From the NCBI GenBank assembly GCA_022846095.1, contig AP025583.1:4179279-4243278 (forward strand): a stretch of DNA of 64,000 nt, written 5' to 3'. The notes beneath the pieces are model-generated. The model worked only from the letters and a program-made list of their open reading frames with translations, was not told the DNA's origin and did not search any database. Source of the DNA: Oscillospiraceae bacterium (lineage in GTDB: Bacteria; Bacillota; Clostridia; Oscillospirales; Oscillospiraceae). A program made the position numbers and the translations under genes. Positions 1-8,274 of the stretch are shown here, piece by piece (position 1 is the first letter of the stretch; every line of letters starts with the position of its first letter).

Positions 1-2
1 CC

Positions 3-203
3 TATCTGAACGAAAACGGAAAACGTGTCTCTGGTACCGCTGCATTTTTACATTACGTCTTTACAGAAATGGGCGGTATCCAGAACTACAATGATGAAGT
101 CGGCAAGGCGTATATCGCCGAATTTGTGTCCACACACTCCGACATCATCAATGCCGGTCTCGAATATCAGGCGCGGAAAAAGCGTCTGAAACTGACCGGG
201 TAG
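3..203 (+). CDS. C-terminal fragment of unknown element protein
   Basis: An open frame enters from the left edge and stops with TAG at 201-203, giving 66 residues that end in a basic tail (ARKKRLKLTG). The fragment is soluble and mixed helical in look, with no motif I recognise. It is the only plus-strand gene at this end and converges on the ssDNA-binding-like gene across a shared terminator. Its start and family cannot be judged here. The frame and stop are clear; the function is unknown. Confidence 0.6.
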   Translation, partial: YLNENGKRVSGTAAFLHYVFTEMGGIQNYNDEVGKAYIAEFVSTHSDIINAGLEYQARKKRLKLTG

Positions 204-211
204 TCTGACGA

Positions 212-257
212 CTAAAAAGAAATTGGGAGAAAGTGACCGCTTTCTCCCTTTTTCTTA
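212..257. terminator. Bidirectional terminator between convergent genes
   Basis: Arms 225-233 and 240-248 (GGGAGAAAG/CTTTCTCCC) form a perfect 9-bp stem. A T-rich run follows on the plus side (249-257) and an A-rich run precedes it, so it can stop transcription both ways. Confidence 0.7.
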
Positions 258-274
258 TTGTCCTCTATGTGCAC

Positions 275-772
275 TTACTCCTCCGGATACTCTTCACCGG
301 CATACTTCTCGGCGAACTCGTCCTCCTCGATGGTGACGTACATGGACCGCAGATAGGCCTTGACGCCCCGCTTTTCGTTCTTGGTGCCCTCCTGGATGAC
401 CCAGTTATAGGGGCGGATGGTCAGATCCACGTTCCGGATCTCCGCGAAGTCAAGAACGTCGATGGACTCCTCATCCAGCTTAGTCTTCTTCTTTTTCCGC
501 TCAGGAATCATGTAGACCGTGGGCGGGATGTTCTCAAAGCTGACCGCCACCTGAAGGTAGTACCGGGGCTCCTCACCCTCCTCACGGGGAGGACGCTCCC
601 GAATGTTCCAGCCGTCATCTGCCAGTTTCTGAGCATCCTGAGGATCGTCGATGTAGACGCAGAAGTTGCGCTGGCCGGCGCGGTTATACTTGCTCTCCCG
701 TCCGGAGAAGTTCCGAAACAGCAGACGAGCATTCTCGATCACGAGGTTGTCATTTACTCTGGGGTTAGCCAT
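275..772 (-). CDS. ssDNA-binding-like replication accessory protein
   Basis: 165 residues from an ATG at 772; the GGAGA site 7 nt upstream favours this start over an earlier TTG. The protein begins MANPRVNDNLVIENARLL and ends in an acidic tail (EEDEFAEKYAGEEYPEE). A conserved-looking core with FSGRESKYNRAGQRNF and an acidic C-terminus is typical of phage ssDNA-binding proteins, where the tail binds partner enzymes. It lies just downstream of the polymerase gene in the same transcription direction, which fits a role in coating template. The OB fold is inferred, not visible as a motif, so function is probable rather than certain. Confidence 0.5.
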   Translation of the reverse strand: MANPRVNDNLVIENARLLFRNFSGRESKYNRAGQRNFCVYIDDPQDAQKLADDGWNIRERPPREEGEEPRYYLQVAVSFENIPPTVYMIPERKKKKTKLDEESIDVLDFAEIRNVDLTIRPYNWVIQEGTKNEKRGVKAYLRSMYVTIEEDEFAEKYAGEEYPEE

Positions 773-774
773 AA

Positions 775-975
775 TCAAAATCTCCTTTTCAAATCTTTGA
801 TTTCTTGTTCGAGTTTCTCGATGCGGTTGATAAGACGCCCCTCATAGGCCATAGCCAAGAAAGCCATCAAAACTGCCAATACGACATTGACCACACACCA
901 AAACAGGCGGTCTGTGGCGGCTGAGATGAAGGCAGACACAACATTGAATCCTAATATAATCAGAAGAATGGTCAT
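775..975 (-). CDS. Small membrane protein with C-terminal coiled coil
   Basis: 66 residues starting at an ATG with GAGGTGA upstream. Two hydrophobic stretches (about residues 2-18 and 24-44) are followed by a charged helix (NRIEKLEQEIKDLKRRF) with heptad spacing. It sits between the polymerase and ssDNA-binding-like genes with gaps of only 2-5 nt, so all three are probably on one mRNA. Small membrane-anchored coiled-coil proteins next to phage replication genes may tether replication complexes, but that is only a suggestion here. No family recognised. Confidence 0.6.
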   Translation of the reverse strand: MTILLIILGFNVVSAFISAATDRLFWCVVNVVLAVLMAFLAMAYEGRLINRIEKLEQEIKDLKRRF

Positions 976-979
976 GCCG

Positions 980-3900
980 TCACCTCACGTCAAAGGGCGT
1001 CGTGTCATTCTCATGGGGTTCTCCGGCGCCAAACCAAGGAGGGGTGTCATCCTCGACCTTCACATAGGGATCATCCGAGACAAACCACTCAAAGTCGCCA
1101 TACTTGGAAATATCCGCAACCGCGGTGTCCACCATGGCGTCGTAGTAGCCCCGGTCGATGCCGTCCTCTTTTTGCAGCTGCTTGACCATCTCGGACTCCA
1201 GCCAGCGATAGCCCTTGGCGCCGCCGGCGGAGGCGTAACCTTTCTCACCGGTCTTCTTGTCCACAACCTCCCGCAGCAGCAGACCGCCGTTGTAGCCGGG
1301 TTTCATCGGGCAGAAAGAGCCGACCTTTCCCACGAAAATATAATTATGGCCCTCGGCAATTTCCTTTTGGAGTTCTTCGATATGCCTCCAAACCTCCAAG
1401 GGATAATCAATTTCGCCATTGGGACCGCCTTTACAATCGGCATACTTTTTCTTCAGGGCATCCAGCTCCTTCTCATACCCAGAAACGTCCGGCAAGGTTT
1501 CGTTCGTATCCAAATATAATGCGCTGGTGACCGATTTGGTCTCGCACATGTCCTCGAACACGATCTCCTCCTTGGAGAACAGTTTCTTGAACACATAGGG
1601 GATCTGGAACTGAGTGCCTGTGGCCGTCCACTCTCCGGGGTGCTTTCGGATGTCACCCGGAATATAACCGTAGGCGTCCTGACACTTCTCCGCCGTAGCA
1701 TACTTGGCGATATAGACGGCGTTGTTTACCAGGCACATGCGGTCATAGGTGGCCTCATGCTCAAAGACATAGCCGTACTTTTTGCCATAATCCATGACGA
1801 ACTGGATAATCTCCGGCGTCGCGTCCGGAATCTTGATAGAGTCCGTCTTGATGTGGGCAACAGTAAAGCCCCGTTTCTGGACCTCATGCTTGAGGTTGAC
1901 CATGAACAGGGCTCCGCGCTTGGCGACGATATTATCTTTGTTGCGGGTATCCCGGAAGGGATTCTCGAAGTTGGCTGAGGTCAGACCATAGACCGAGTTG
2001 ATGGCGATCTTCAGTGCCTGAGCCAGAGCGTCCGCCGAACCCTCGTCCGTCAGGTACTTGGCCAAAGCACCATTCAGCATCTTTTTGGCCTTATCGAAGT
2101 TCTTGTGCTTGATCTCCACTCGGGCGTCCTTGATCTCCTGGAACCGCTTGGTGTACTCCGGGCCGAACAGCTGCTCCGCGATGATGCTACTTGGGTGCAT
2201 GGAGGCAATATCCAGCAGAGCGATGTCGCCGTACATACCAGGCTCCGCATAGACGTAACCGCCCTCACCAACTTCCTCGCCCCGGTAGATGGACTTACCA
2301 CCCTCAAACTTGTAGCCGGGGAAGATGGGGCGACCTTTCTTGTCGAAGACCGTGAACTCGTCGAATTCCGGCTTGCCCATGGTGAACGGCAAACCTCGGA
2401 AAGGGTCATCGATTTGTGCCACATCACCCATGTTCCGGTAATTGAACTGGTCCTGAGGGTGCTTGTTGCCGCCAAATATAATTTTGGTGGTCAGGGAGTT
2501 GGTAGTGTCGTTCACCGTCATCCCGGCCACGTCCGCCAGAATCTCCCGGGCCACAAAGTCGGCCTTCCGGGCGTTGAACACCGCCTCGGTGGCGATCACA
2601 TCGTTGTCGCAGTATTCCGCGACCTTCTGCCACATACTCTCCGGCACCGGCTGGTCCCAGGGAAGGCCCAGCTCCTGATGGTGAAGTCCCAGTTCAATCT
2701 CCCACTTCTTCAGGCTCTGCTTGACGGAGCAGAAGTCATACACGTCCGTATAAGAGACGTTATACGCCTCCCCAAAGAAACAGTTGTTGCTCCGGGCCTT
2801 CTTCTCACTGCTGATGATCTTCTGGGAGAGATTGTAGAGCTGTTCATTGGTGTAGCCCATCAGTCGGGCGTACAGGATATGATTGTCGTACCTCCGGCAG
2901 TTGAACCCTACCAGACGGAACTTCATCAACTCCTCAATTTCCGTGGGCTTGGGATTGATCATCCGCACCACAGTCTGACCAGGGCCTTCGATTTTCCAGT
3001 TCACCAGGAACAGGTTTGGGAAGACCTCCACGTCGTAAAACACTAACTTGGCCTCGTCATTTTTCACCGCGGGGCCGTCTTCGGCGGATTTGAACGGCAT
3101 CTTGTTCACCAGTTTGATGCAGTATTCCGCCTGGTTGGTGCTGTTGGCCGCGAAGGCCAGGACGGCGTTGCGCATGTCGGTCACGTCATAGGTCAGACCG
3201 CTCTCATATGCATCCGTCAAAATCTTGTAGATAAAGTCGATTGAGGGCTTAGTCGCCGGATGGATCTCCTTATTCAAATTTCGCTTGATCTGAACTCTAA
3301 GCCCTTTCTCGCTTTGAATGACTTTGGAATTTACCACGTTGTTTTCTCCTTTCAACGGTAACCCAGAGCTTATCGTAGCGATAGGCAGGTCGTTGCATTT
3401 TGACAGTTTGCGGCGCAGCGAACTGTTTCCGGTGAACACCTTGACCTCGATGTGGTCATCATAGATCCGGCTCAACCGGGTAGGGTCTCCGGAATAAATA
3501 TAATGCAGGTGGATGCCGCAGCCGCTCTTACTCACCTCCGCATAGGTCGCCGGCCACTTGCTCGCCTCCTCCAAATTCCGTTCAAAGGATTTTCCACCCT
3601 TCTCGTCCGGAATATCAAAGTCGATGACGATGTGGTTCTCCGGCACTTTGACATAGTGAAGTTTTGTGGTGTCAAGGGAGGACAGCTTGGTGGTGACCTT
3701 CTCCCACTTTCGCCGGGGCGTGCCCTCGTCATTGGCATACTGGGCCAGACAGTCGGCGCAATCCCGGTCGAAGGTGGAGGCCTGCCCCTCCATAAAATTG
3801 ATGGTGGGATGGGACGGTTTCTCAGCCGCCGGCTTTTCTTCTGGAGCTTGCTCCTCAAACTTTTCCGTCCGAAACCCGCTGTAATAGTTCCGCACACGGG

Positions 3901-5152
3901 AACCATCTCCCAGGCTGAACCGCTCCTCGTAGCTCCGGAAGTAGTTCTTCAGCTCCTCCTTAAATATCATGCGGGAAACCGGGTAGGGCACCTTGGCGTC
4001 ATCGCAGTAGGTCTTATACATCTCCCAGGCCGACTTCAGCGACACCCCATCCTCCTTCTTGAACACATGATAGGAATCCACCACGAAGTTGTAGAAATCA
4101 TTGGAGGCCCCCATCATGGAGATAGGAATATAATCGTCGTAGTAGTCCGGGTCCTCCAGATACACCTCCTGGCAGTGATAGGCAATGCCGCCCAGTTCAA
4201 AGGGGATCTGCTTGGTCAGCGTCCGGTACTCCGCCGGGGGCACCTTGTCTCCCGTGGGGGTCACATCGATCAACCGCCGGATGATGCCCGACTTGGCGTC
4301 CGTGATCTTCACAGGCTTGTTGGTGCCCATGATCAGAAATGCCTTGAACCGGTTGGAATAGGCCGAACGAAACTTTTCGTTGACCGTCATCATCTCATGG
4401 GAGACCAGGCTGTTGATCCGGGTGTTGTCCTCAATACGGGAAAGGTCACCATCATGCTGGATCGCCACCAGCGGATTGGACCGGAATGCCTCCAAAGCGA
4501 AAGCGTTGCTGGAGGAACCCAAATCCTTGGCATTGAAACTGGTATAGTAGCCCTCGAAAAGCTGCTGGATCACATTGATGATCGTGCTCTTTCCCGTTCC
4601 CACCGCACCGTAGAACACCAGGAATTTTTGAATCCGCTTGGACTCCCCGGAAACGATGGCCCCGATGCTCCACTCGATTTTGTGGCGCTCCTCGGGAGAA
4701 TATAATGTGGACACCAGCTTGTCCCACGCCGGAGTATCCCCAGGTTCCAGAGGATAGGGCAGGGACTTGCTGGCATAATCGCGCTTTCCCGCTTTTGTGT
4801 TGGAAAATATCAGTTTTTCGTCAAGCATGTGGAACTGGTCTTTCATCTGTTTCTGGCAATACTTGTGCCAGGTATCGATCATACCAGTCTCCGCGTCCCA
4901 CATATGCAGGACGCGAACAGTACCGTCAAAGCGCTTGCGGTTCTCTTCTGCGTATTGGTCCAGTTCACGGTCGATCAAGTCGACCGCGTCCTGTTCATCA
5001 GTCGACCATATTCCCCGTTCGTCAATCCATATTGCATAGAAGTCGCCGCCTCTGATCATGAGGTCGTTACTTTTCTTGATGATAAACTTGGGATAGATCT
5101 CGATGACACCGCGTTTTCCGCTGCGCGTAGAAATCATCAAGAAGTCCAGCAT
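980..5152 (-). CDS. Fused SF3 helicase-PrimPol-family B DNA polymerase
   Basis: 1390 residues. After an N-terminal region comes an SF3/D5-type helicase (about 165-320) with Walker A GAVGTGKST at 182-190 and the sensor-like block LIMGTNKP near 273-280. An archaeo-eukaryotic primase-like domain follows (about 455-620), with the acidic pair DFD at 511-513 and SGCGIHLHY at 543-551. A DnaQ-type exonuclease shows DVE at 707-709, NCRRYDNH at 751-758 and CDNDV at 848-852. Then come family B palm motifs: A, DIASMHPSSI at 981-990; B, KIAINSVYG from 1048; C, KTDS near 1102-1105. The protein could therefore unwind, prime, extend and proofread, making the element's replication largely self-contained. Helicase and polymerase calls are strong; the primase call rests on two motifs. 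No frameshift seen. Confidence 0.88.
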   Translation of the reverse strand: MLDFLMISTRSGKRGVIEIYPKFIIKKSNDLMIRGGDFYAIWIDERGIWSTDEQDAVDLIDRELDQYAEENRKRFDGTVRVLHMWDAETGMIDTWHKYCQKQMKDQFHMLDEKLIFSNTKAGKRDYASKSLPYPLEPGDTPAWDKLVSTLYSPEERHKIEWSIGAIVSGESKRIQKFLVFYGAVGTGKSTIINVIQQLFEGYYTSFNAKDLGSSSNAFALEAFRSNPLVAIQHDGDLSRIEDNTRINSLVSHEMMTVNEKFRSAYSNRFKAFLIMGTNKPVKITDAKSGIIRRLIDVTPTGDKVPPAEYRTLTKQIPFELGGIAYHCQEVYLEDPDYYDDYIPISMMGASNDFYNFVVDSYHVFKKEDGVSLKSAWEMYKTYCDDAKVPYPVSRMIFKEELKNYFRSYEERFSLGDGSRVRNYYSGFRTEKFEEQAPEEKPAAEKPSHPTINFMEGQASTFDRDCADCLAQYANDEGTPRRKWEKVTTKLSSLDTTKLHYVKVPENHIVIDFDIPDEKGGKSFERNLEEASKWPATYAEVSKSGCGIHLHYIYSGDPTRLSRIYDDHIEVKVFTGNSSLRRKLSKCNDLPIATISSGLPLKGENNVVNSKVIQSEKGLRVQIKRNLNKEIHPATKPSIDFIYKILTDAYESGLTYDVTDMRNAVLAFAANSTNQAEYCIKLVNKMPFKSAEDGPAVKNDEAKLVFYDVEVFPNLFLVNWKIEGPGQTVVRMINPKPTEIEELMKFRLVGFNCRRYDNHILYARLMGYTNEQLYNLSQKIISSEKKARSNNCFFGEAYNVSYTDVYDFCSVKQSLKKWEIELGLHHQELGLPWDQPVPESMWQKVAEYCDNDVIATEAVFNARKADFVAREILADVAGMTVNDTTNSLTTKIIFGGNKHPQDQFNYRNMGDVAQIDDPFRGLPFTMGKPEFDEFTVFDKKGRPIFPGYKFEGGKSIYRGEEVGEGGYVYAEPGMYGDIALLDIASMHPSSIIAEQLFGPEYTKRFQEIKDARVEIKHKNFDKAKKMLNGALAKYLTDEGSADALAQALKIAINSVYGLTSANFENPFRDTRNKDNIVAKRGALFMVNLKHEVQKRGFTVAHIKTDSIKIPDATPEIIQFVMDYGKKYGYVFEHEATYDRMCLVNNAVYIAKYATAEKCQDAYGYIPGDIRKHPGEWTATGTQFQIPYVFKKLFSKEEIVFEDMCETKSVTSALYLDTNETLPDVSGYEKELDALKKKYADCKGGPNGEIDYPLEVWRHIEELQKEIAEGHNYIFVGKVGSFCPMKPGYNGGLLLREVVDKKTGEKGYASAGGAKGYRWLESEMVKQLQKEDGIDRGYYDAMVDTAVADISKYGDFEWFVSDDPYVKVEDDTPPWFGAGEPHENDTTPFDVR

Positions 5153-5160
5153 TGGGTCGA

Positions 5161-5409
5161 TTACTCTCCTTCACCATACTCCAGCTTTTTCACCCTGACG
5201 GAAAGCTGATAGACCTCTTCCTCCTGTTTCCGCCGCTCCATCTCCGCCCATATCGCATAGCCAAAGGCGGCGATGGCGAGCACGGCGATGCTGCGGTTCC
5301 TCCGTGTCAGCTTGGTCAGCCGCTTCTCCAGGACACGGCAGTTGTGATTCAGCAGCTCCGTCAAGTCACCCAGGGTGCTCACCGGAACAAATTGCCCTTT
5401 CTTGCCCAT
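5161..5409 (-). CDS. Small one-helix membrane protein
   Basis: 82 residues from an ATG with a GGGAG site. A charged N-terminal helix (LTELLNHNCRVLEKRLTKL) leads into a hydrophobic segment around residues 40-54 (RSIAVLAIAAFGYAIWAEM) and a charged C-terminal helix. It lies 8 nt upstream of the polymerase gene and is probably co-transcribed with it. Topology looks like a single-pass membrane anchor flanked by coiled-coil-prone helices. No family recognised; a role near the replication machinery is only suggested by position. Confidence 0.6.
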   Translation of the reverse strand: MGKKGQFVPVSTLGDLTELLNHNCRVLEKRLTKLTRRNRSIAVLAIAAFGYAIWAEMERRKQEEEVYQLSVRVKKLEYGEGE

Positions 5410-5425
5410 CTCAAATGCTCCCTTC

Positions 5426-5968
5426 TTAAATGATTTCGCTGAGGTAGTAGTTCATCTGATACCAAATCTCCGTGCGCCGCATGTCACGGCCGTTGTTGAC
5501 GGTGAAGAGACCGCCCTCGCCATTGCGTTCGTACCCTCTGTCCAGGAACCGTTCCAGGGTTTCGTCGACAAAATATCTGTCGAATTTCCGGTCCTCCATA
5601 CCGCCGAGCCCCAGGCTCACCAGCATACTCCAGAACCACTGTCCGGTCCGGTCGCCCACATCGGGATCATCCATAATGTGCTCCTCACACCGAATGGAGA
5701 GGGCGATCATCATCTCCAAAATACTGCACGGCCGGTCGTCCAGATAGGACGCAACCATGGCGTCAGAATATAAGTGCTCGCGACCGAACCGATATCTAAG
5801 GTCGATGCCGTCTTCGGCCCGGTTGCCGTCCATCGGAATCGTATAGGTAAATTCCGTATCGTACAGCCGGCTAAACAGCTTACGATAGGACTTGTTAGAA
5901 TATCGGTCATCGACCACGAGCTGATACATCCAGTCAAAATACTGGTCAATCAGTTCATCCCGGGTCAA
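5426..5968 (-). CDS. Conserved element protein of unknown function
   Basis: 180 residues starting at TTG, placed 8 nt after GGAGG. Soluble and acidic, with aromatic-rich stretches such as FDWMYQLVVDDRY, YTIPMDGNRAEDGIDLRYRFG and QWFWSMLVSLGLGGMED. I recall similar proteins as uncharacterised genes in gut Bacillota prophages, but no function is known to me. It is in the minus-strand run between the membrane protein genes and the polymerase. No catalytic motif is visible. Confidence 0.6.
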   Translation of the reverse strand: MTRDELIDQYFDWMYQLVVDDRYSNKSYRKLFSRLYDTEFTYTIPMDGNRAEDGIDLRYRFGREHLYSDAMVASYLDDRPCSILEMMIALSIRCEEHIMDDPDVGDRTGQWFWSMLVSLGLGGMEDRKFDRYFVDETLERFLDRGYERNGEGGLFTVNNGRDMRRTEIWYQMNYYLSEII

Positions 5969-5984
5969 ATGTCAGACCTCCCTT

Positions 5985-6611
5985 TCAAATCTTCGGAGGA
6001 AGGGTGCTGCGGAACTCCGCATAACTGCGAAGATCTCTGAGGATCTCATAGTCGCACCGCTTGGGGTCACTTCGGACAAAGACAGAGTCCTCTTCATACT
6101 CTCCGAAGTGGTTCAATGCGTCACCGACGATCTCCTCCGGCTCGTCGATGATGACGCCATTCTCGTCGGACAGGATGCCGTCGTCAAAATAGGTCAGGCT
6201 GATCTGGGTGTATCCATCCATCTCTCCAAACTCCTCCGGGGAGATGACATAGGGCGCCTCCACCTCATGCTCGGGCGGTTGGGGTACCGAAGTCCTGGAA
6301 TACTGAATCCGATTGACCATCTTGGCGTAGTCATTCAAATCGCCTTTTTCCTGATGTTTACCCGACGCCACAATAGTCTGGGGCGTCTCCGTTTCAGCAG
6401 TGTCATCCGAAATTTCATGGAGCCTCTTGTACTCCTTGAGGTCGGCGATCTCGTTCATCAACTTCTGCTCCCGCTTATGGAACGCCTCTTTGATGGAGAA
6501 AATATCATTTTCCACCGCGTCGTCATACCGTTTTTGGAGTACGGTGAAGGCCGTAACTCCACCAACAGCGACCCCGGCGAGAAACGCCAGGGCAGTTCCA
6601 AGTTTACTCAT
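5985..6611 (-). CDS. Membrane-anchored conserved element protein
   Basis: 208 residues from the ATG that has GGAGG nine bases upstream (an earlier in-frame ATG overlaps that site). A hydrophobic segment at about residues 5-25 (GTALAFLAGVAVGGVTAF) is followed by a coiled-coil-prone stretch and then a conserved-looking acidic block (ISPEEFGEMDGYTQISLTYF) with a long DE-rich region. It resembles uncharacterised gut phage proteins with an N-terminal anchor and a cytoplasmic domain. The start overlaps the end of the upstream gene (stop 6604) by 8 nt, suggesting translational coupling. Confidence 0.6.
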   Translation of the reverse strand: MSKLGTALAFLAGVAVGGVTAFTVLQKRYDDAVENDIFSIKEAFHKREQKLMNEIADLKEYKRLHEISDDTAETETPQTIVASGKHQEKGDLNDYAKMVNRIQYSRTSVPQPPEHEVEAPYVISPEEFGEMDGYTQISLTYFDDGILSDENGVIIDEPEEIVGDALNHFGEYEEDSVFVRSDPKRCDYEILRDLRSYAEFRSTLPPKI

Positions 6612-6768
6612 TGTAGTCATCCTCCTCGTCCCGCACGCTCATCACCGTAATGGCAAGGCCCCCGAACAGCAGTGCTGCGCTGATCAGGAGCCCTCCGGTA
6701 ATGTGGCGTTTCCTTCTTGTGTTGACCGCGTAGTCCAGCATGGACACCAGATTTGCAAATCTCTCCAT
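6604..6768 (-). CDS. 54-residue one-helix membrane protein
   Basis: Starts at the ATG at 6768 with GGGAGG upstream and begins MERFANLVSMLDYAVNTRRK. A single strong membrane segment (GGLLISAALLFGGLAITVMSV) is followed by a short acidic tail. Longer versions that begin further upstream have no ribosome site and would overlap the next small gene. It is one of a run of tiny membrane proteins between 6.6 and 6.9 kb. Function unknown; a basic loop before the helix predicts N-terminus inside. Confidence 0.6.
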   Translation of the reverse strand: MERFANLVSMLDYAVNTRRKRHITGGLLISAALLFGGLAITVMSVRDEEDDYNE

Positions 6769-6770
6769 GC

Positions 6771-6872
6771 TCACTGCCTCCCGGACGAAAGAATGGTGAC
6801 GCCGCCAACCAGGCAGAGCCCTGACACGGTCGCCAGGGCGTAGGACAGCAAGGTTTTGAGACAGTTTTTCAT
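6771..6872 (-). CDS. 33-residue hydrophobic mini-protein
   Basis: A short frame begins at ATG 6872 with GGAGGCGCATATC in front and ends at 6771, two bases before the next gene's start. The sequence begins MKNCLKTLLSYALATVSGLC and continues with a hydrophobic stretch, so it is a single membrane helix or a cleaved signal-like peptide. Good ribosome site and tight packing make it credible. Function unknown. Confidence 0.5.
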   Translation of the reverse strand: MKNCLKTLLSYALATVSGLCLVGGVTILSSGRQ

Positions 6873-6886
6873 GATATGCGCCTCCT

Positions 6887-7234
6887 TTAATCATAACTGG
6901 AAAAATAATGCGCCCCGACCTGGAACTTCGGGACGCCATAGGAATGGTAGTGGCCGGTGCGGAAGAAGACCACGTCGTAATCTGTACGGTTCTCCAACTC
7001 CTCACGAACCAGCTGCACCAGCTCGTCCTTCACATAACAGCGGGTGATGCGATCGCCATACATGCCGGCAAACTGGTTCTTTTGATAAATCACATCGTAA
7101 ATCGTGTCGGGGAAATGGGGATCGTCCACCCGGTTCAAAATGACGTCAATGACCAGGCGCTGTCCATACTCACACTCTCCCTCGGCCTCCGCCATGACGC
7201 AGAGGGCAATCAGTTCGATCTCCTCCTGCGTCAC
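6887..7234 (-). CDS. SleB-like cell wall hydrolase, separated from its signal peptide
   Basis: A 115-residue GTG-started frame contains the core of the SleB/Hydrolase_2 family: LCVMAEAEGECEYGQRLVID, ILNRV, FPDTIYDVIYQ and QFAGMYG. The Glu of MAEAEGE matches the family's catalytic position. Such enzymes cut peptidoglycan during spore germination or act as phage lysins. This GTG has no ribosome site. The overlapping upstream frame (7231-7296) reads like the missing signal peptide, and the hydrolase frame continues back as EEPPAPSVTQ, a typical export linker. I infer a single gene split by a -1 frameshift, whether real, programmed or a sequencing error. Confidence 0.75.
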   Translation of the reverse strand: MTQEEIELIALCVMAEAEGECEYGQRLVIDVILNRVDDPHFPDTIYDVIYQKNQFAGMYGDRITRCYVKDELVQLVREELENRTDYDVVFFRTGHYHSYGVPKFQVGAHYFSSYD

Positions 7235-7296
7235 CGAAGGCGCTGGCGGTTCCTCGCCATCGCCGCGACCAATATTGCAAATATCAGTTTTTTCAT
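7231..7296 (-). CDS. Signal-peptide-like leader of the split SleB gene
   Basis: A 21-residue frame from ATG 7296 (GAGGG upstream) begins MKKLIFAILVAAMARNRQ and stops at 7231-7233. The basic start, hydrophobic core and AMA end are those of a secretory signal. Its stop overlaps the GTG of the hydrolase frame. Shifting by -1 near 7255 would join signal, linker and catalytic domain. It could instead be a separate tiny membrane protein that couples translation. Confidence 0.5.
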   Translation of the reverse strand: MKKLIFAILVAAMARNRQRLR

Positions 7297-7306
7297 GGCT
7301 CAGCCC

Positions 7307-8272
7307 TCACAGGGTCTGGTGGGTAGCCAGGGCGTCGGTGATGTCGCCCACCACATTGAAGTCCAGAATAAAGGAGCGCTCATACCCGTTCACAAAGTCC
7401 ACGGCCTTTTCGCGGCACACCTCGTAGATACCAAAGTCCACAAAGTTATCCCCCATGGGCTCCTTGGGGTCATAGATCCAGCCGACAACGGCGCCGGCCT
7501 TGGTCAGCGGGAATCCCAGCATCTCGTAGACTTCGTTGAGGAACAAGTGGCCGCGGGACTTGAGCCGGTCGTTGGCCTGAGCCTGCCGGGCCAGCAGATA
7601 GAATTTGTTCTGCTCAGCATCCTTCATGTAGGCAGAGTGCCCCTCGTCGAAGATGCGGGCATAGGGGCTGTATTTGGACGGGTCCCAACCTTCGTCCGCT
7701 ACATCCACGGTCTCCTTGACCTTCTTCTCCTTGCCATTCTCGTCTACCACAGTGGTCTCGATTTCCTTGGCCTTGATGTTGTACCGGAGTTCCTTCTCCA
7801 CCTGCTCGCCAAAGCGCTCCAGCACCCGGCCGCGATAATCCTTGAAGGACTGGTCCAGCGTCGCATAGGCCGCAGCCAGCGCCATGTTACGCTTTCTCAG
7901 GATCTTGTGGCTGGTGAGGATGCAGGTGATAGAGGCCGCGCCCAACAGAATGGCAGGGGCATACAGCTTTACATACTGGAACCCGGTGTGGGAGTAAACC
8001 TGGATACGGTCGTTGCGGGCATCCTCCTGGGTATAGGTCTCGCCCGCCTGAGTCACGCCGGACTCTTCGGCATTCTGAATGCGGTCAATGTCCTCGCTGG
8101 TTTTTTCGGCGACCTTCAGAGCCTTGGGGGTGGCCGTACAGGCCATGACGGCGCTCACTACCACGCCGACAACGCCGGCGACGACCAGAATCTCCGGGCT
8201 CTTCTTCTGGAGCTGGAAACCGATCCGGTTGAAAGTCAGGTTCACAGACTTGACAAGTTCGTTCTTCTTCAT
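7307..8272 (-). CDS. DUF6353-like membrane protein, copy 1
   Basis: 321 residues from ATG 8272 after GGAGG. The N-terminal block SPEILVVAGVVGVVVSAVMA followed by ATPKAL is shared with the proteins at 10682-11449 and 12057-12887. A second hydrophobic segment (LYAPAILLGAASITCIL) and the RKRNMALAAAYATLDQSFK block are also shared, as is the C-terminal LFLNEVYEMLGFP...VVGWIYDP...FVDFGIYE part. This copy is the longest, with an added charged insert (KEKKVKETVDVADEG). I place it in DUF6353 from memory of phage-linked membrane proteins; function is unknown. Two membrane passes put both long charged parts on the same side. Confidence 0.65.
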   Translation of the reverse strand: MKKNELVKSVNLTFNRIGFQLQKKSPEILVVAGVVGVVVSAVMACTATPKALKVAEKTSEDIDRIQNAEESGVTQAGETYTQEDARNDRIQVYSHTGFQYVKLYAPAILLGAASITCILTSHKILRKRNMALAAAYATLDQSFKDYRGRVLERFGEQVEKELRYNIKAKEIETTVVDENGKEKKVKETVDVADEGWDPSKYSPYARIFDEGHSAYMKDAEQNKFYLLARQAQANDRLKSRGHLFLNEVYEMLGFPLTKAGAVVGWIYDPKEPMGDNFVDFGIYEVCREKAVDFVNGYERSFILDFNVVGDITDALATHQTL

Positions 8273-8274
8273 GA

